NCBI GenBank assembly: GCA_958295945.1
Contig: OY282386.1
Span: 3,032,204 to 3,096,203, forward strand
DNA: 64,000 bases
Direction: 5' to 3'
From: Candidatus Poribacteria bacterium
GTDB lineage: Bacteria; Poribacteria; WGA-4E; WGA-3G
In this document: positions 25,200-34,744 of the stretch, piece by piece
Layout of the letters: each line of letters starts with the position of its first letter
Position numbering within the stretch: position 1 is the first letter of the stretch
Program-made: the position numbers and the translations under genes
The notes under the pieces: model-generated
What the model saw: the letters and a program-made list of their open reading frames with translations, nothing else
The model's database searches: none
What the model was told of the DNA's origin: nothing

Positions 25200-28100
25200 A
25201 TGCAAAATAACGACGTAGAACTCATTCATCGCATTCTTGATGGTGATGATACTGCTTTCACCGAAATTGTGAATAAATATAAGAAGTCAGTCCATGCACT
25301 GGCCTGGAGAAAAATTGGTGATTTCCACATCGCTGAAGAGATAACACAAGATACCTTTCTGAAAGCGTATCAGAAATTAAGCACACTCAAGAGACCGCAA
25401 CGTTTCGCCAGTTGGCTCTATGTGATTGCCTCACGCCGCTGTCTTGCATGGCAACGAAGAAAACGTATATTGACGAAGTCTTTGGAAGAAACAAACAGCG
25501 CACAGATTGAAAAAGAAACATACTCACAATATGTTGCTAATGAAAATACGCGCATAACTGCAGAAACACAACGCGATGTAGTTAAGAAGTTGCTTGCCAA
25601 ATTACCTGAAAGTGAACGCACGATCATCACATTACATTACTTCAGTGAGATGTCCAGTTCAGAAATTGGTGCATTTTTAGGTGTATCGGCAAACACGATT
25701 CGGAGTCGTCTACGCCGGGCACAGCAACGTCTACAGAAGGAGGAAACAATGATAAGAGAAGCACTCGAACATTTCAAACTCTCACCGAACTTAACTGAAA
25801 ACATAATGCAAGAAATATCTCGCCTCAAACCTACACCTTCCACAATCAAACCACTTGTGCCGTGGGCAATTGCTGCTGCAAGTGTAGTCTTACTCGTGTT
25901 GATGCTCGGCATAGGCAGTCAACAATTACTCCGTTTTCAGCAACCTTATTCATTAGATGCACAAGCAGAGATGACGGTTGAGCTTGTTGATGCGCCGATT
26001 GTGTTAAATTTAGACGTGAAACCAGATGAACGACGTGAAATTGGTAATTCAAACGCACTTGATAAAAGCGATAGCAACGGTCAGAAACCTGATGACGTTT
26101 TGTTAGCTGCTGCAGGAACTGAAGACGAAGACAAAGTATCCGCACCCAAGCAGCAGTGGATTCAGTCTGAACCTGTCAAAGGAAGTAGAGTACATAACCT
26201 CCATGTTACACCTGAAGGAGAACTCTACGTACTTACTAATACCAATAATGATCCTATCTACAAATTGTCTACCAACGGTAACAACTGGTTACATATCTTT
26301 GACACTAAGTTATTGGATATTAAAGGTTGGTTAGGAAGTCGCATTGTAAAGTGGAACAATACGTTGTACTATGTGCCATCTCATCAACTCTTCGCTATTA
26401 ATGATGATAGCAAAACAACGGGTGATTTAATTTACACATGGGATGGGAACAAATATGCGGCACCCGTTGGATTCATTGTAACAGAAGGCACTTTTTTTAT
26501 CGCATTTAGGAATGGAATTATGCGTTCCGAAGACAATGGTAGAACTTGGGAGGAAATTAATGATGGATTAATGGATGGAATTATATCCTTAGTCAAAATC
26601 CAAAACATTCTGTTTGTTGGGACAGAAAATGGACTCTACCGTTTAACAGGTGACATCTGGCAACATGTGGAATTCGCAGCACCTGTCGGCCGGATCCGTT
26701 CAATTGCAGTGGCTGAAGATAATCTCTATGTTGCAGCAGACGTAAACCCTCGTGCCGTTCCCCTTGAAGAGCGGTACACCTGGTGGGTATTCCGATCAAC
26801 TGACTTGGGGAACTCGTGGAAAAATATAACACCTACAAACGCCTGGTCTGTAAAGGAGGCAGTTCCCTTTGTTAAACTTATTGCTGTTGGTGAAACACTT
26901 TTAATCAGTTGGAGAGATGTGGGTTTAGTACGCTCTACCAATAGTGGAGATACATGGATGCCTATACAAGAACCCAATTCCTACCCAGACACAGGAACTA
27001 ATACCTCTGTTGTAGCCTTAAATGAGCAAACTTTCTATATTGCAAGTTTTGATGATGGATTGCATCGTTCCATTGACGGTGGTAAGTCGTGGCATGCTAT
27101 AAACATAGATCGTAAAAGTAAATTTCAGATGGATGACATAATTGCCAATAGAGGATTTGGTAAAGTGGAAAACATACCTACAGCTGTCTATGTGAAAGTT
27201 GGGAGAGAAATTGTAAAAACAACCGATAAGGGAAAATTTTGGAATACTGTTCAAATGGAAGAACCAAAGACATTACGGGCTACAGTAGAAAGACCTTTTA
27301 TTACACAGATAGTCAAATATGGGGATGTCATCTATGCGAAAGGTGGAGATTCCTATGGTGATGGCAGTAGATATTCTTCCGGTGATGGTATTACACGACT
27401 CTATCGCATATCTGCAGATGACAATATCCTAAAGCGAGTTCCAGACATTCCAATTTTTGATGCTAAACCATTAAGATATCATTTGGCGGGAAGAACAACA
27501 AACTCTTTTGACTCACCAGAAGAGGAAGAAAAGTTCATAAGACGGATACAAAAAAGTACTGGTGGAGCATCCCAATTTTTCAAACAGTTAGCTAAATGGG
27601 ATCCGAAACAACCAGATTTCTATATGAAATTAGGGTTTCACGGACCGTTGGCAGTCAGTGACGATACCTTTTATTTAGAATATAATTTCAAGCTCTTTCG
27701 GTGCAAGAAGGGCGATAGAGAATGGTCCGATACAGGAGTGGAAGAAACTGTTGAATTAACTTTGGACGTAGCAGTGAGAAATCTAAAACTTGCCGTTTCA
27801 GGAGACACTGTCTATGTCGGCAAACGGGATGGGACTCTCTTACAGTCATTTGATGCAGGAATTAATTGGATTGATCTCACGCCAGTACTGCCATTTTCTG
27901 TTAAAGCATTCAAAGATATTGTTTTGGTAAGCCCTACAGTATATGTAGCAACGGACGCAGGTGTCGCCTCATCAGATCGTGGAAATAATTGGGGTGCTAT
28001 CACCGATGAAGAAGGCGCAAATCTCAATATGGACATATTGACTGTTGATGGCACGATACTTTATGGTGTTACCAAAGAAACTGGCATCTATCGCTTGGAA

Positions 28101-28226
28101 AATGGCACATGGAATCAGATTGTGTCAGATATACCTGAAAACATAACATCTCTTGCTGTTGATGGAAATACGTTATACGTGGGAACACAAGAACAAGGCA
28201 TGCTCCATTTCACTTTTGAAGATTAA
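25200..28226 (+). CDS. Membrane-tethered ECF sigma factor with Asp-box propeller sensor, paralog 5
   Basis: A 1008-residue fusion with the same order as paralog 4: sigma region 2, sigma region 4 (NTIRSRLRRAQQR as the recognition-helix region), transmembrane helix near 222-243, then an outer propeller with Asp-boxes (SEDNGRTW, STDLGNSW, STNSGDTW, SIDGGKSW, SDRGNNW). Near the C-terminus DVNPR... is less conserved, but the final about 170 residues match paralogs 3-4 closely. GGAGG at 25189 precedes the ATG at 25200. The stop lies 3 bp from the stop of the convergent outer-membrane gene, with no room for a terminator. Confidence 0.87.
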   Translation: MQNNDVELIHRILDGDDTAFTEIVNKYKKSVHALAWRKIGDFHIAEEITQDTFLKAYQKLSTLKRPQRFASWLYVIASRRCLAWQRRKRILTKSLEETNSAQIEKETYSQYVANENTRITAETQRDVVKKLLAKLPESERTIITLHYFSEMSSSEIGAFLGVSANTIRSRLRRAQQRLQKEETMIREALEHFKLSPNLTENIMQEISRLKPTPSTIKPLVPWAIAAASVVLLVLMLGIGSQQLLRFQQPYSLDAQAEMTVELVDAPIVLNLDVKPDERREIGNSNALDKSDSNGQKPDDVLLAAAGTEDEDKVSAPKQQWIQSEPVKGSRVHNLHVTPEGELYVLTNTNNDPIYKLSTNGNNWLHIFDTKLLDIKGWLGSRIVKWNNTLYYVPSHQLFAINDDSKTTGDLIYTWDGNKYAAPVGFIVTEGTFFIAFRNGIMRSEDNGRTWEEINDGLMDGIISLVKIQNILFVGTENGLYRLTGDIWQHVEFAAPVGRIRSIAVAEDNLYVAADVNPRAVPLEERYTWWVFRSTDLGNSWKNITPTNAWSVKEAVPFVKLIAVGETLLISWRDVGLVRSTNSGDTWMPIQEPNSYPDTGTNTSVVALNEQTFYIASFDDGLHRSIDGGKSWHAINIDRKSKFQMDDIIANRGFGKVENIPTAVYVKVGREIVKTTDKGKFWNTVQMEEPKTLRATVERPFITQIVKYGDVIYAKGGDSYGDGSRYSSGDGITRLYRISADDNILKRVPDIPIFDAKPLRYHLAGRTTNSFDSPEEEEKFIRRIQKSTGGASQFFKQLAKWDPKQPDFYMKLGFHGPLAVSDDTFYLEYNFKLFRCKKGDREWSDTGVEETVELTLDVAVRNLKLAVSGDTVYVGKRDGTLLQSFDAGINWIDLTPVLPFSVKAFKDIVLVSPTVYVATDAGVASSDRGNNWGAITDEEGANLNMDILTVDGTILYGVTKETGIYRLENGTWNQIVSDIPENITSLAVDGNTLYVGTQEQGMLHFTFED
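25738..25751 (+). promoter_or_regulatory. Internal ribosome-binding site at codon 184, paralog 5
   Basis: AGGAGG (25738-25743), 5 nt, ATG (25749-25751), in frame. Confidence 0.6.
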
Positions 28227-28229
28227 TGC

Positions 28230-31200
28230 TTACAGTTCCGCGCTGACGGTCATTTCTAACCGATGTTCAGGCTTGCGCTGTTTTGTAGAAAGCAAACGAT
28301 AGTTCAGTCTAAACAGCAGATCAGTAAATTTGCGCAATTTATAATCCGCAGTGGCACGCACTTCATGGCTTATGCCTTCATAAAAATAGTATTGTACAAA
28401 AGGGACACCACCATCGCTCTTGCCATAACCAAGCGTATGGTTAACATCAATTCGTCCCTTGCCGAAGATACCATAAACGATCCGATTCTCAAATGAGAAG
28501 GTGCGTGTCTTTGCATCAGGTTCGTCATCAAGCTGCTCTATGTCAGTTGTCCGTTTATATCCACCTGTACCGCTCCATCGTAATGTCCGACTGATTTCAT
28601 ACTGCAGTTTCAATTCTGTTACCTGCTCAAATTGGCGTAGGTCAGAGATTGGAGTTGATGAGAATAAATCGGGGTTTGAGACCTCTTCTATTTCTTCAGA
28701 GAAGTTCAGTTGGCTATATCTCTCTGTTTCTCTACGTTGTTCCCAGTTAGCACCGATAGAGAGGCGTTGCGTCGGATTGACTGAAAAAGAAACATCCCAT
28801 GTTCTATGTTTTCGGTGTCGTTCTTGGGTGTTAATCCGTCGGTTGAGTGACCGTCCCGTACGTAGATTACCTTCAATACTAAACTGTGGTGATGGAGAGA
28901 ATTCCACACGATGATGTTGGTTGACGCGTCCAAATAGCGTTTCTGAACCTTGAAGACTTTGGAGTAGATATAACGATATTTCATCTTCCGCCTCCTGTTC
29001 CTCAGTAAGCCATAAGCGAGTCTGGATATTAAAGGCTTTCAGGATCCGTGTGAATGAATTGATGCTTTCGGAGTTCTCATCTTGATTGATTTTACTTGAA
29101 CCCCTGCCGAAGTTCCGAGAACGTCGAGCAAAGAACTGACGAGGTTGAAATCGGAGTCGGAAGGCAGCATCTACAGCAGTTGTCGGTTTGTCCCCAACAT
29201 TTTGGTATCTCTTGATGTATGTACCTTCTTCTGGGTCTTCTACATAACGCAGGTCATCTAATTTAACGTAAAATCCTTCTCCCGGTTGGATTCTATGTCC
29301 TGTAAGTGGGTGAATATCGGTATAGATTTCACGACGTTGGCTTGTCAGTTTCTTATCCAATTCGTAAGTAACTTCAGCGTCAATTGCACGATTGAAAGGT
29401 GTAAATTGTAGGGTCGTATCTGCCAACTGTGTTGTGGTATCTGTTCCAAGTTCTGAATGTGCTTTCACCATTCTACGAGCAAGGTTCGTCCGTAGGTTAC
29501 CCCAATTGCCTTGTTGTGAAAAGAGACCAACTTTCCAAGTTCGTGCTGTGGTAGAACGCATCCAATCTGAAATGCCGATATTCTCACCATCAAGTGCTAA
29601 TAACGGTTCTTTGGCAAATGACTGCTCCAGTTCGTAACTTGTGTGGACGGCAACCCATTTGAAATTAATCAGGTTCACACGACCAGAAGTGCGATTACGT
29701 CTACGGTTGCGAAAAGCGGAGAAATCATCCGTTGAGAGAAAGCGGTTGTATGTGCCGATAAGTTCAAACGGTGAGAGAAGATAGGACAGACTACCCTCCT
29801 GCCTTGTCTTTTGGTAGTTTTCATCAGAATTCTGCGTCTCCTGTTTCTGTTCAATATAGGATGTGCTACGATAGTCATTCCAACGGACATTTGGCAACCA
29901 TTTTAGAAACGCCATTTTGCCTGTTGGAGTCTTTGGAGCAAGGTCACTTTCCAATGCACTGGGTCGCCGCGCACTATCTCTTTGATATTGTGATGATGAG
30001 GTATATAGATTATCCACTTGCGGGGGTGCCGCAGCAAAAGTTGCACCCCTGCTTGCCTTTGGTGCGAAATTTGCACCCCAATTAATATTATTCCGTCTGG
30101 TTGTCGTTCCTTCCAATGCAGACTCAATCGTTCTTCCTGCACCCATATCAAATTGTAACCATTGATATGGCAACAATTTGGAACCAAGATTAAAGGACTG
30201 CTCATCAGATGCTTTTGATATAGAGGTGGGATCAAACAGAATGGCATCCTCAAAACCCTCCGTTGCGTATTGTGTCACATATCTATCCCGGTTCCGATTA
30301 CTCCGAGATGCACCGACAGGCAGAAATTTCGCATCCATTACTCGCACATCAAGATTGCCTATCAGTTTCGGACGCATCTTATTTGTCCAAGTTGGTATGT
30401 CCCAACGCGTACTGCCGATGAGTTTCCAAGCAGGACTCACATCCTTTCTGTCTACTGTGGAATAGGTGTTACTATCAACAGCACTCACAGCGAATTCACC
30501 ATGTAGCCATGTCTGTTCCGCAAGATTAAGACGACTTTCCAATCCCCATACAGTATGTTTCTGTGGAGGCACGAGAAGTCTACCATCCCCTTCCGGATCC
30601 AGTTGATGCAGACGAAGTGCAGCCAGATCATCTTCATTCAGCAAGACTAAGGCTTGTTCGGGATCATCCATATCCGCTTCTACTGCGTAGGAAGCACCGA
30701 CAGACAACCATTCCCCAGGCAAAGTGAAGACGTTGTTGATCCCGTAAAGATTTTGTTGATATGCGTTATCTTCAGGAATATACTCAAAATCCACACGGAT
30801 AACATCATTGCTTGTAATCAGATGTTTGCTGTTGAACTCAATAATCGGATCACCGTATTCACGTATGATGTAATCGTTGTTTTCACCGCGTCGCATCTTT
30901 TCCCCGTTTAGCCATACAATCTCACTACCTGCCTTGACAATAACAAACTGGTTATTGACATCAAGACGATATTCACTACGACCCTCCTCTCCACGAATAA
31001 CTTTGCTCGTAGATTGCCCCTTTGGTAATGCACTCGGAATGAGATGGAATTGTCCCCACTCAAAATTTCCTTCAACCTTGACTCCCTCTAATGCTCGTGG
31101 GAAGAAGATAAATTCAGAAGGACCTAATGTTGCGTTGAAATCCCCTAAAGTGCCTATCACATTCGGATGCATGATGCGGATTAGTTTCTGATTGATGTCC

Positions 31201-31868
31201 TGTATATCTTCAGTCATGCCTTCTGGTTGAATAGGCAAATCTTGGTCAGAGAGCATTGCCAACACTTCAATATTATCTGAGACGTTTCCACGTACATTGA
31301 TACGGAATTCTTGATTTTGTGATAGTGAACGTCCACTTCCAACAGCAATACCAAAGGTGCGACTCCCGGAATATTCTAACTGCGACGATGGTGTTGTAGA
31401 TGATGAATGGGGAGTTGTTGTCGGTTTGCTTTCCACATCAGTGGAAGTGGTTTCTGTCACTTCGTCAGTAGATACACCAAATAGGTCTCGTCTATATATC
31501 TTCTGTAAAGTGAACGGGATTGCGCGGTATGTTATTGTCCATGTAGTGTCTTTTTGTGCTATGACAGAATCATCAAATGTGATTTTCCCTGTTGTATAGT
31601 CAATCAGATAGTCTTTGCTATTAACAAGTAACTTTCCTTTATTATCTGATATCTGTTCACTATTCGGAAATATAGGTGGGAACTTGAGCGTCCATTCTGT
31701 CTTTCCAGTCTCCAAAACTATGCTTTCGGATTTCTCAATAGTGGAAAAGTTGGGTAGTTTAAGGGGTGGGTTCTGTGTTTGAGATTCAGTCTGTGCGGCA
31801 ACACAGACAATATAACCGAATGCAATAGAACAGACTAATAATGGTAGAATTTTGATATGTCGTGCCAT
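28230..31868 (-). CDS. Large secreted/outer-membrane beta-barrel-like protein
   Basis: A 1212-residue protein with a cleavable-type signal peptide (hydrophobic IKILPLLVCSIAFGYIVCVAAQ). The region around residues 175-280 (FGIAVGSGRSLSQNQEFRINV, SDQDLPIQPEGMTEDIQDI, IGTLGDFNATLG) resembles large uncharacterised surface proteins of Bacteroidetes, Chlorobi and Gemmatimonadetes. The C-terminal half alternates polar and hydrophobic residues with frequent R/Q/W-Y ends, as in a many-stranded outer-membrane barrel, finishing ...HRLEMTVSAEL. The start at 31868 follows GGAAGG; an ATG five codons earlier also exists. The two lipoprotein genes upstream on the same strand may form an operon with it. Function unknown. 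Confidence 0.65.
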   Translation of the reverse strand: MARHIKILPLLVCSIAFGYIVCVAAQTESQTQNPPLKLPNFSTIEKSESIVLETGKTEWTLKFPPIFPNSEQISDNKGKLLVNSKDYLIDYTTGKITFDDSVIAQKDTTWTITYRAIPFTLQKIYRRDLFGVSTDEVTETTSTDVESKPTTTPHSSSTTPSSQLEYSGSRTFGIAVGSGRSLSQNQEFRINVRGNVSDNIEVLAMLSDQDLPIQPEGMTEDIQDINQKLIRIMHPNVIGTLGDFNATLGPSEFIFFPRALEGVKVEGNFEWGQFHLIPSALPKGQSTSKVIRGEEGRSEYRLDVNNQFVIVKAGSEIVWLNGEKMRRGENNDYIIREYGDPIIEFNSKHLITSNDVIRVDFEYIPEDNAYQQNLYGINNVFTLPGEWLSVGASYAVEADMDDPEQALVLLNEDDLAALRLHQLDPEGDGRLLVPPQKHTVWGLESRLNLAEQTWLHGEFAVSAVDSNTYSTVDRKDVSPAWKLIGSTRWDIPTWTNKMRPKLIGNLDVRVMDAKFLPVGASRSNRNRDRYVTQYATEGFEDAILFDPTSISKASDEQSFNLGSKLLPYQWLQFDMGAGRTIESALEGTTTRRNNINWGANFAPKASRGATFAAAPPQVDNLYTSSSQYQRDSARRPSALESDLAPKTPTGKMAFLKWLPNVRWNDYRSTSYIEQKQETQNSDENYQKTRQEGSLSYLLSPFELIGTYNRFLSTDDFSAFRNRRRNRTSGRVNLINFKWVAVHTSYELEQSFAKEPLLALDGENIGISDWMRSTTARTWKVGLFSQQGNWGNLRTNLARRMVKAHSELGTDTTTQLADTTLQFTPFNRAIDAEVTYELDKKLTSQRREIYTDIHPLTGHRIQPGEGFYVKLDDLRYVEDPEEGTYIKRYQNVGDKPTTAVDAAFRLRFQPRQFFARRSRNFGRGSSKINQDENSESINSFTRILKAFNIQTRLWLTEEQEAEDEISLYLLQSLQGSETLFGRVNQHHRVEFSPSPQFSIEGNLRTGRSLNRRINTQERHRKHRTWDVSFSVNPTQRLSIGANWEQRRETERYSQLNFSEEIEEVSNPDLFSSTPISDLRQFEQVTELKLQYEISRTLRWSGTGGYKRTTDIEQLDDEPDAKTRTFSFENRIVYGIFGKGRIDVNHTLGYGKSDGGVPFVQYYFYEGISHEVRATADYKLRKFTDLLFRLNYRLLSTKQRKPEHRLEMTVSAEL

Positions 31869-31894
31869 CCTTCTACCTTCCATTCCTATATTAC

Positions 31895-32944
31895 TTATTC
31901 TGTTTTGTTAGCATCTGATGTAGAGATCTTCTTGAATATCACATTAAAAACTTTGATATCTCCTGCTTCAGTATCGCTTACATAAACCTGTCCTTTCTGT
32001 GAAACAGCGATTCCACAAGGGGTCAAGAGTGTATTTGCAGTGAAATCCATAACAGCACCTCCATCTTGTGTGAATATCTGAACCCTCCGATTTCCACTGT
32101 CTGTGATATATAGATAATTCCATTCGTCTAATGCAAGCCGCTTTGGATCACGGAATTGTCCGAGTTCACTACCTTTCTCACCCCATGTATGTGTGGGATT
32201 TCCACTGAAATCGTAACTGACAATGCGATTGTTGCCTGTATCTACTACATACACAGTGCCGTGTGCATTGATAACTATATCAGTAGGATTCCAGAACTGA
32301 TCTCTATTACTACCGAAACTCCCCATAGCGTTTATAGGAGCAAGGATTTTACTGAATTGTATCCAGCGGTGATTAAGTGTGTCCACGACATAAACCTCAC
32401 CATTCCGACCAATACCGATTCCTTCGGGAGCGTCAAATTGATAGTCATCCGTTGTTGTTATAATTGGATAAAAAATACGATTCACGAGATTACAATACTG
32501 CACCCGATGATTTCCGGTATCTGCGACATAGAGCGTGTCCAAATTGATAGCAAGGTCGGTAGGAAAATCAAATTCACCTTCACGCCATCCAAAACTCCCG
32601 AATTCAGCGATAAAATGTCCATCCGTATCAATGACTTGTACCCTGTTGTTCCCTGTATCTGCTACATAGAGTTGTTGATATGCATCTAAAACTATCCCCA
32701 TAGGATTTAGAAATTCCCCCGCTCCTTGTCCAATTCTACCTATCGTTTTGATGTAACTCACTCCTAATATAGGAGGAGATTCTCGTGTTCTGATTGAAGG
32801 GACGATATCTACATTTGGGACGATTGGGGGTTGTAGTACACCTGCACCATCCTGTTCAGGCACAGTACAACTTATGAAACAGAGGTGGGTAATAAAGATG
32901 AGAAATATACCGTTGCGAATAAACTTTACTTTCGCATTCTTCAT
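31895..32944 (-). CDS. NHL-repeat lipoprotein
   Basis: A 349-residue predicted lipoprotein with a positively charged, hydrophobic leader ending in F-I-S-C26 (a slightly atypical lipobox) and six NHL repeats of the form G...G.F..P.GI..D....YVADTGNNRVQ. NHL units build a six-bladed propeller used for binding proteins or glycans. The start at 32944 gives the lipobox at the right distance; the open frame to 33064 would overlap the upstream gene and place the leader inside. It lies 27 bp before the outer-membrane barrel gene, so a surface complex is plausible (inference). Confidence 0.8.
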   Translation of the reverse strand: MKNAKVKFIRNGIFLIFITHLCFISCTVPEQDGAGVLQPPIVPNVDIVPSIRTRESPPILGVSYIKTIGRIGQGAGEFLNPMGIVLDAYQQLYVADTGNNRVQVIDTDGHFIAEFGSFGWREGEFDFPTDLAINLDTLYVADTGNHRVQYCNLVNRIFYPIITTTDDYQFDAPEGIGIGRNGEVYVVDTLNHRWIQFSKILAPINAMGSFGSNRDQFWNPTDIVINAHGTVYVVDTGNNRIVSYDFSGNPTHTWGEKGSELGQFRDPKRLALDEWNYLYITDSGNRRVQIFTQDGGAVMDFTANTLLTPCGIAVSQKGQVYVSDTEAGDIKVFNVIFKKISTSDANKTE

Positions 32945-33005
32945 TGTAAAAAAGAGAAAAGTAGGTGTTGGAAACTGAACTATTGAAAAATGTGAGAATT
33001 TGGAA

Positions 33006-33686
33006 TCATCCTCGTTGCACCCTAAATTTGAAAACAAAGGTCGTCTGCTGATCATTAAATCCACTTGTCACACCGGGTACTATAATACGCAGGTTATTTG
33101 ATTTGGTGCTTCGTTTTGGAAAATAGATAAAGAATATCGAATTGTTTTTTGGCATCACGTTAGTCTTCTTGAAGTCATCAGTCGGCAGTACAGCGGCATC
33201 ACCTTGAACACGAATAGTCGGGTGATGTCGGAAAACATCAGCTGCGAATTCTGGAGGTAACTTGGGTTTAAAATTTCGCGGTAAATGGAAAGAAAGTTTC
33301 GACTTATCAACCTGTTTTACTATTTCCCCTGATTGGTCAAGTAATTTGCAGTCTTCTCTCTTGTAAGTAATCCATCGGTTTGTGTTATTGTAAATTAGTA
33401 TGCCGAATGCATCAAGATTCTTGACATCATGGAGTGGTACTGCCATCGCAACGATGCCATTTTTCTTATATATAACGGTGCCGGTTTGTTGTGTAATAAT
33501 AGCATTTGGATCAAATACAGGAACAATCCGTTCCGGTCTGAAGATGTCAGTAAAGAAATCACCCACCTTTGCACATCCACCTAAATATATAGTCAGTGCT
33601 AAGATTACAAAGATTTGTATTCCAAATTTCCAAATATTATATGGTTTGTGTATAGTGTCTGTTGTCTTATTGTCTAATTTTATCAA
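33006..33686 (-). CDS. Predicted lipoprotein, unknown function
   Basis: 226 residues starting with TTG behind AAGGAAA. Hydrophobic segment (IQIFVILALTIY) then a canonical L-G-G-C38 lipobox. The mature part has no recognised domain; the segment GILIYNNTNRWITYKRED and a beta-rich pattern suggest an Ig-like or beta-sandwich fold (inference). It is encoded upstream of the NHL lipoprotein and the barrel protein on the same strand. Confidence 0.65.
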   Translation of the reverse strand: MIKLDNKTTDTIHKPYNIWKFGIQIFVILALTIYLGGCAKVGDFFTDIFRPERIVPVFDPNAIITQQTGTVIYKKNGIVAMAVPLHDVKNLDAFGILIYNNTNRWITYKREDCKLLDQSGEIVKQVDKSKLSFHLPRNFKPKLPPEFAADVFRHHPTIRVQGDAAVLPTDDFKKTNVMPKNNSIFFIYFPKRSTKSNNLRIIVPGVTSGFNDQQTTFVFKFRVQRG

Positions 33687-33707
33687 AATGTTTTCCTTTT
33701 TTATCGA

Positions 33708-34679
33708 TTACTTGTCACTATATGCTAACATAGCTGCGCCGACGAGTCCTGCGTCATTTCCCAATTTTGCTGGTACAATATCCATATTACCAGGGATATC
33801 CATGGCTCGTTTGGCGAATTCTGCGCGAATATGTTGAAAGAGTATATCCTCTCCTGCTGCGGCAATTCCTCCACCGATGATAGCGATCTGCGGGTTGAGA
33901 ATATGAGCAATAGATGTCAATGCTACACCGATATATCTGCCGGTCTCAGAGAAGATGTCTTGAGCAAGTTTATCCCCATCAGTTGCTGCTTGAGCGATCT
34001 GCTTCGGTGATAATCCTTCAGGATTCAAACAGGTTTTCCTACCCTCAGCAATCTTCTGTTGTGTGCGTTCAACAATATGTCTTGCACCTGCATAGGCTTC
34101 AAGACAACCACGATTACCGCATCCGCACTCTCGTCCGTCAGGTTGAACTACGGTGTGCCCCAATTCCCCAGCTGTATTCCAAGTGCCGTGATAGACTTTT
34201 CTGTTGATGACTACACCACCACCGACACCTGTTCCAAGTGTCAAGGCAACAACGTTTTCATATCCAACGCCAGCACCGTGGTGTAGTTCACCTAACACCA
34301 TTACATTCACATCGTTATCAATATAGAGTGGAATGTTTATACCATCAAGCTCAGCAGAGACATATTCCAGTAACGGAATATCTGTCCACCCAGGAAAGTT
34401 CGGTGAAAAGTGGATAATTCCGCTACCAGCAATGATGAGTCCGGGAGCACCTAAACCAATTCCAATTATTTCACCTTTACTGTCATCACTTTGATGCGTT
34501 TCTGTTTCTGTAGTGGTAATGACTTGTTGGATTGTCTGTGCAATACGGATTGCAATTGCTTTTGCGCCTTCACTTACACGAGTAGAAACGATTATACGGC
34601 ATGAAAGTTTACCATCTGTCCCCATCAATCCTGCTTTAATATCTGTTCCACCCAGATCAATTCCGATACTATATTTCAT
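33708..34679 (-). CDS. ROK family sugar kinase (glucokinase-like)
   Basis: ATP-dependent phosphorylation of a hexose in the cytoplasm. DLGGTDIKAG near residue 9 is the phosphate-1 motif, and the ROK signature with zinc ligands CGCGNRGCLEAYAG lies near residue 180; TGVGGGVVIN and GGGIAAAGE are also typical. The 323-residue length is normal. A galactokinase gene lies upstream on the same strand, suggesting a sugar-uptake or catabolic role. Glucose specificity is likely but not proven by the sequence. Confidence 0.9.
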   Translation of the reverse strand: MKYSIGIDLGGTDIKAGLMGTDGKLSCRIIVSTRVSEGAKAIAIRIAQTIQQVITTTETETHQSDDSKGEIIGIGLGAPGLIIAGSGIIHFSPNFPGWTDIPLLEYVSAELDGINIPLYIDNDVNVMVLGELHHGAGVGYENVVALTLGTGVGGGVVINRKVYHGTWNTAGELGHTVVQPDGRECGCGNRGCLEAYAGARHIVERTQQKIAEGRKTCLNPEGLSPKQIAQAATDGDKLAQDIFSETGRYIGVALTSIAHILNPQIAIIGGGIAAAGEDILFQHIRAEFAKRAMDIPGNMDIVPAKLGNDAGLVGAAMLAYSDK

Positions 34680-34744
34680 ATATTAGTGCTTTCAACTGAC
34701 GTATAGATTCCTCCCAATGCAATCTGGAGTCTGCTATCCGTTTT

